A stretch of DNA of 64,000 nucleotides from Gammaproteobacteria bacterium (GTDB lineage Bacteria; Pseudomonadota; Gammaproteobacteria; Steroidobacterales; Steroidobacteraceae): assembly GCA_016874055.1 (NCBI GenBank), contig VGVG01000003.1, positions 1-64,000 of the forward strand. Direction: 5' to 3'. Positions 62,353 through 64,000 of the stretch are shown here, one piece after another. The translations under genes were made by a program, and so were the position numbers. The notes under the pieces are model-generated. The model saw nothing but the letters and a program-made list of their open reading frames with translations, did no database searches and had not been told where the DNA came from. Position 1 is the first letter of the stretch; the number at the start of each line of letters is the position of its first letter.

Positions 62353-62388
62353 TAGGTGTTGACTCTCGTCCGCTTGTGAGTTGTGGCC

Positions 62389-62481
62389 TTACGCCAAACT
62401 TTTAGGGAACGACCCGCTCCGGCCACCTAGGAGAGGTAGCACTAGACCCAATGGCAGAACTCGGGAAGGCAGGCAGACCAT
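62389..62481 (-). CDS. Leu-rich leader peptide (30 aa) of the ilvC-leu operon
   Basis: Minus strand ATG...[33 protein letters not shown]; 8 Leu and 3 Val; followed by the terminator hairpin. Below the length of the supplied ORF track. Confidence 0.75.
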   Translation of the reverse strand: MVCLPSRVLPLGLVLPLLGGRSGSFPKSLA

Positions 62482-62559
62482 CCGGGGATTCGACCACGTA
62501 TTAAGCCTCTCTGTCAATGTATCGACCTCGGCGCGCGCTTTTCCGGATAACATTTGCAT

Positions 62560-63966
62560 ATGGATCAGGAAGCCCTGATTTGCTCATCGAATAGCCGATC
62601 ACTCCCCCTCTGGTTCGTGCGGGAGGGTGATCTTGCGGCATTCAAAACGTCAGTCCCGGCGGCTGCCACTTGGTTAAATCAGCTCGCCTTCGCTCCAGAG
62701 AGGCACCGTATCGCGGCTATCCCGGGACCTAATGGGGAAGTCGCTGGTGCAGTCGTGGGGTTGGGCCTGCTTGCTGACTGGAGTCAGCTCGCGTGGTGGC
62801 ACGTGTCAGGGTTGGTCGACCGACTTCCTGCACGTGATTTTCACATCGAGGGCGATCTGCCGCCTGCCGCACGGTACCAAATTTTGATTGGCTGGCTGCA
62901 CGGCGGGTACCAACTGACTCGCTACAAATCGATGAGTCCCCGGAGCCAAGGAGCAAAGCCGCGACTTGTATTACCGTCGGGAATTGAGGCGTCTTTCGTG
63001 CTGCGTCAGGCCAAAGCTTCGGCATGGGCTCGCGATCTCATTAACGCTCCCGCCAACGAACTCGGACCGGCAGAACTCGCATCGATAGCCGCCGATCTCG
63101 CGCGCGAGCATGCCGCAGAGCTTCGTTGCCTCGAAGGGGATGACCTGTTGGTTAATAACTTTCCGCTAATTCATGCCGTAGGTCGTGCGAGTATTCGATC
63201 ACCGAGATTAATCGACCTGCGCTGGGGTGATCCTCGTCATCCCACCGTCACGCTGGTAGGCAAGGGCGCATGTTTCGATACTGGAGGTCTCGATATCAAG
63301 TCATCCGCCGGAATGGCGTTGATGAAAAAAGACATGGGCGGCGCTGCCATCGTTTTGGCGCTCGCCAGTAGCCTCATGACTCGTCGCGCACCGATCCGTC
63401 TGCGGGTGCTGATTCCTGCTGTCGAGAACAGCATCGCCGGAACCGCGTATCGACCTGGAGACGTCTTATGTTCTCGTCGGGGGCTTACTGTCGAAATCGG
63501 AAATACCGACGCCGAGGGTCGATTGATACTCGCAGACGCCTTAACAGAGGCCGATGTAGAACGCCCTTCGTTGCTGCTTGATTTCTCAACCCTGACGGGC
63601 GCGGCGCGGGTGGCGCTCGGGCCCGAGCTTCCTGCCGTATTCGGTGTAGATCGTGATCTCGTTGAGCACATTCGTCGATGTGGAGACAAGGAGTCGGACC
63701 CAGTGTGGCCGATGCCATTATGGGACCCCTACGACGAGGAATTGGCCAGTCGGATTGCCGATATCAATAACGTCTCGAGTTCGTCATTCGCCGGGGCAAT
63801 CTTTGGCGCGTTGTTTTTGCGACGTTTCGTATCATCGACGCGCTTTTGGGCGCATTTTGATCTTTACGCCTGGAACGCGCGCGAGCGGCCTGGGCGTCCC
63901 GTTGGTGCAGAGGCTCAATGTCTTCGCCTTGCAGATCGCCTTATTCTTGATCGTTTCGGAACATGA
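62560..63966 (+). CDS. Leucyl aminopeptidase family (M17) protein
   Basis: VGKGACFDTGGLDIKSSAGMALMKKDMGGAA, NTDAEGRLILADALTEA, DFSTLTGAARVALG. TTG at 62554 is an alternative start. Confidence 0.94.
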   Translation: MDQEALICSSNSRSLPLWFVREGDLAAFKTSVPAAATWLNQLAFAPERHRIAAIPGPNGEVAGAVVGLGLLADWSQLAWWHVSGLVDRLPARDFHIEGDLPPAARYQILIGWLHGGYQLTRYKSMSPRSQGAKPRLVLPSGIEASFVLRQAKASAWARDLINAPANELGPAELASIAADLAREHAAELRCLEGDDLLVNNFPLIHAVGRASIRSPRLIDLRWGDPRHPTVTLVGKGACFDTGGLDIKSSAGMALMKKDMGGAAIVLALASSLMTRRAPIRLRVLIPAVENSIAGTAYRPGDVLCSRRGLTVEIGNTDAEGRLILADALTEADVERPSLLLDFSTLTGAARVALGPELPAVFGVDRDLVEHIRRCGDKESDPVWPMPLWDPYDEELASRIADINNVSSSSFAGAIFGALFLRRFVSSTRFWAHFDLYAWNARERPGRPVGAEAQCLRLADRLILDRFGT

Positions 63967-64000
63967 AAATCAAGTCAGATCCTCGCCAGTGGTCTAAACA

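Overview
The window looks like chromosomal sequence from a GC-rich gammaproteobacterium. This is inferred from gene content and synteny only; no database was searched. It holds about 60 protein genes and three tRNAs. Housekeeping blocks: class II DAHP synthase; uvrC-pgsA-tRNAGly-tRNACys; a complete ccmABCDEFGHI cytochrome c maturation operon; a fused aspartate kinase/DAP decarboxylase (lysAC); a his operon (hisIE-F-A-H-B-[hisD-hisC fusion]-G plus a TrpR/YerC-like regulator); metX-metB behind a SAM-I-type riboswitch; and an ilvC-leuACDB operon. Between about 21.9 and 41.8 kb is an accessory, catabolic-looking region: UbiD, a heme-oxygenase-like diiron protein, SDR, ALDH, GST, ETF-A/B, a VAO-type FAD oxidase, IclR, a GPH/MFS transporter, a b561-cytochrome c fusion, a degraded flavoprotein, a frameshifted VOC protein and a His-tailed bicupin. 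The strongest new observations are: (1) an unannotated 30-aa Leu-rich leader ORF plus terminator upstream of ilvC-leu; (2) a near-perfect 14-4-14 palindrome upstream of the TrpR-like gene/his operon, next to a SAM riboswitch; (3) a HisD-HisC fusion; (4) a translationally coupled UbiD / heme-oxygenase-like / SDR cassette; (5) an alpha/beta-hydrolase without the nucleophile serine; (6) several decaying genes. I found no CRISPR array, rRNA or prophage.
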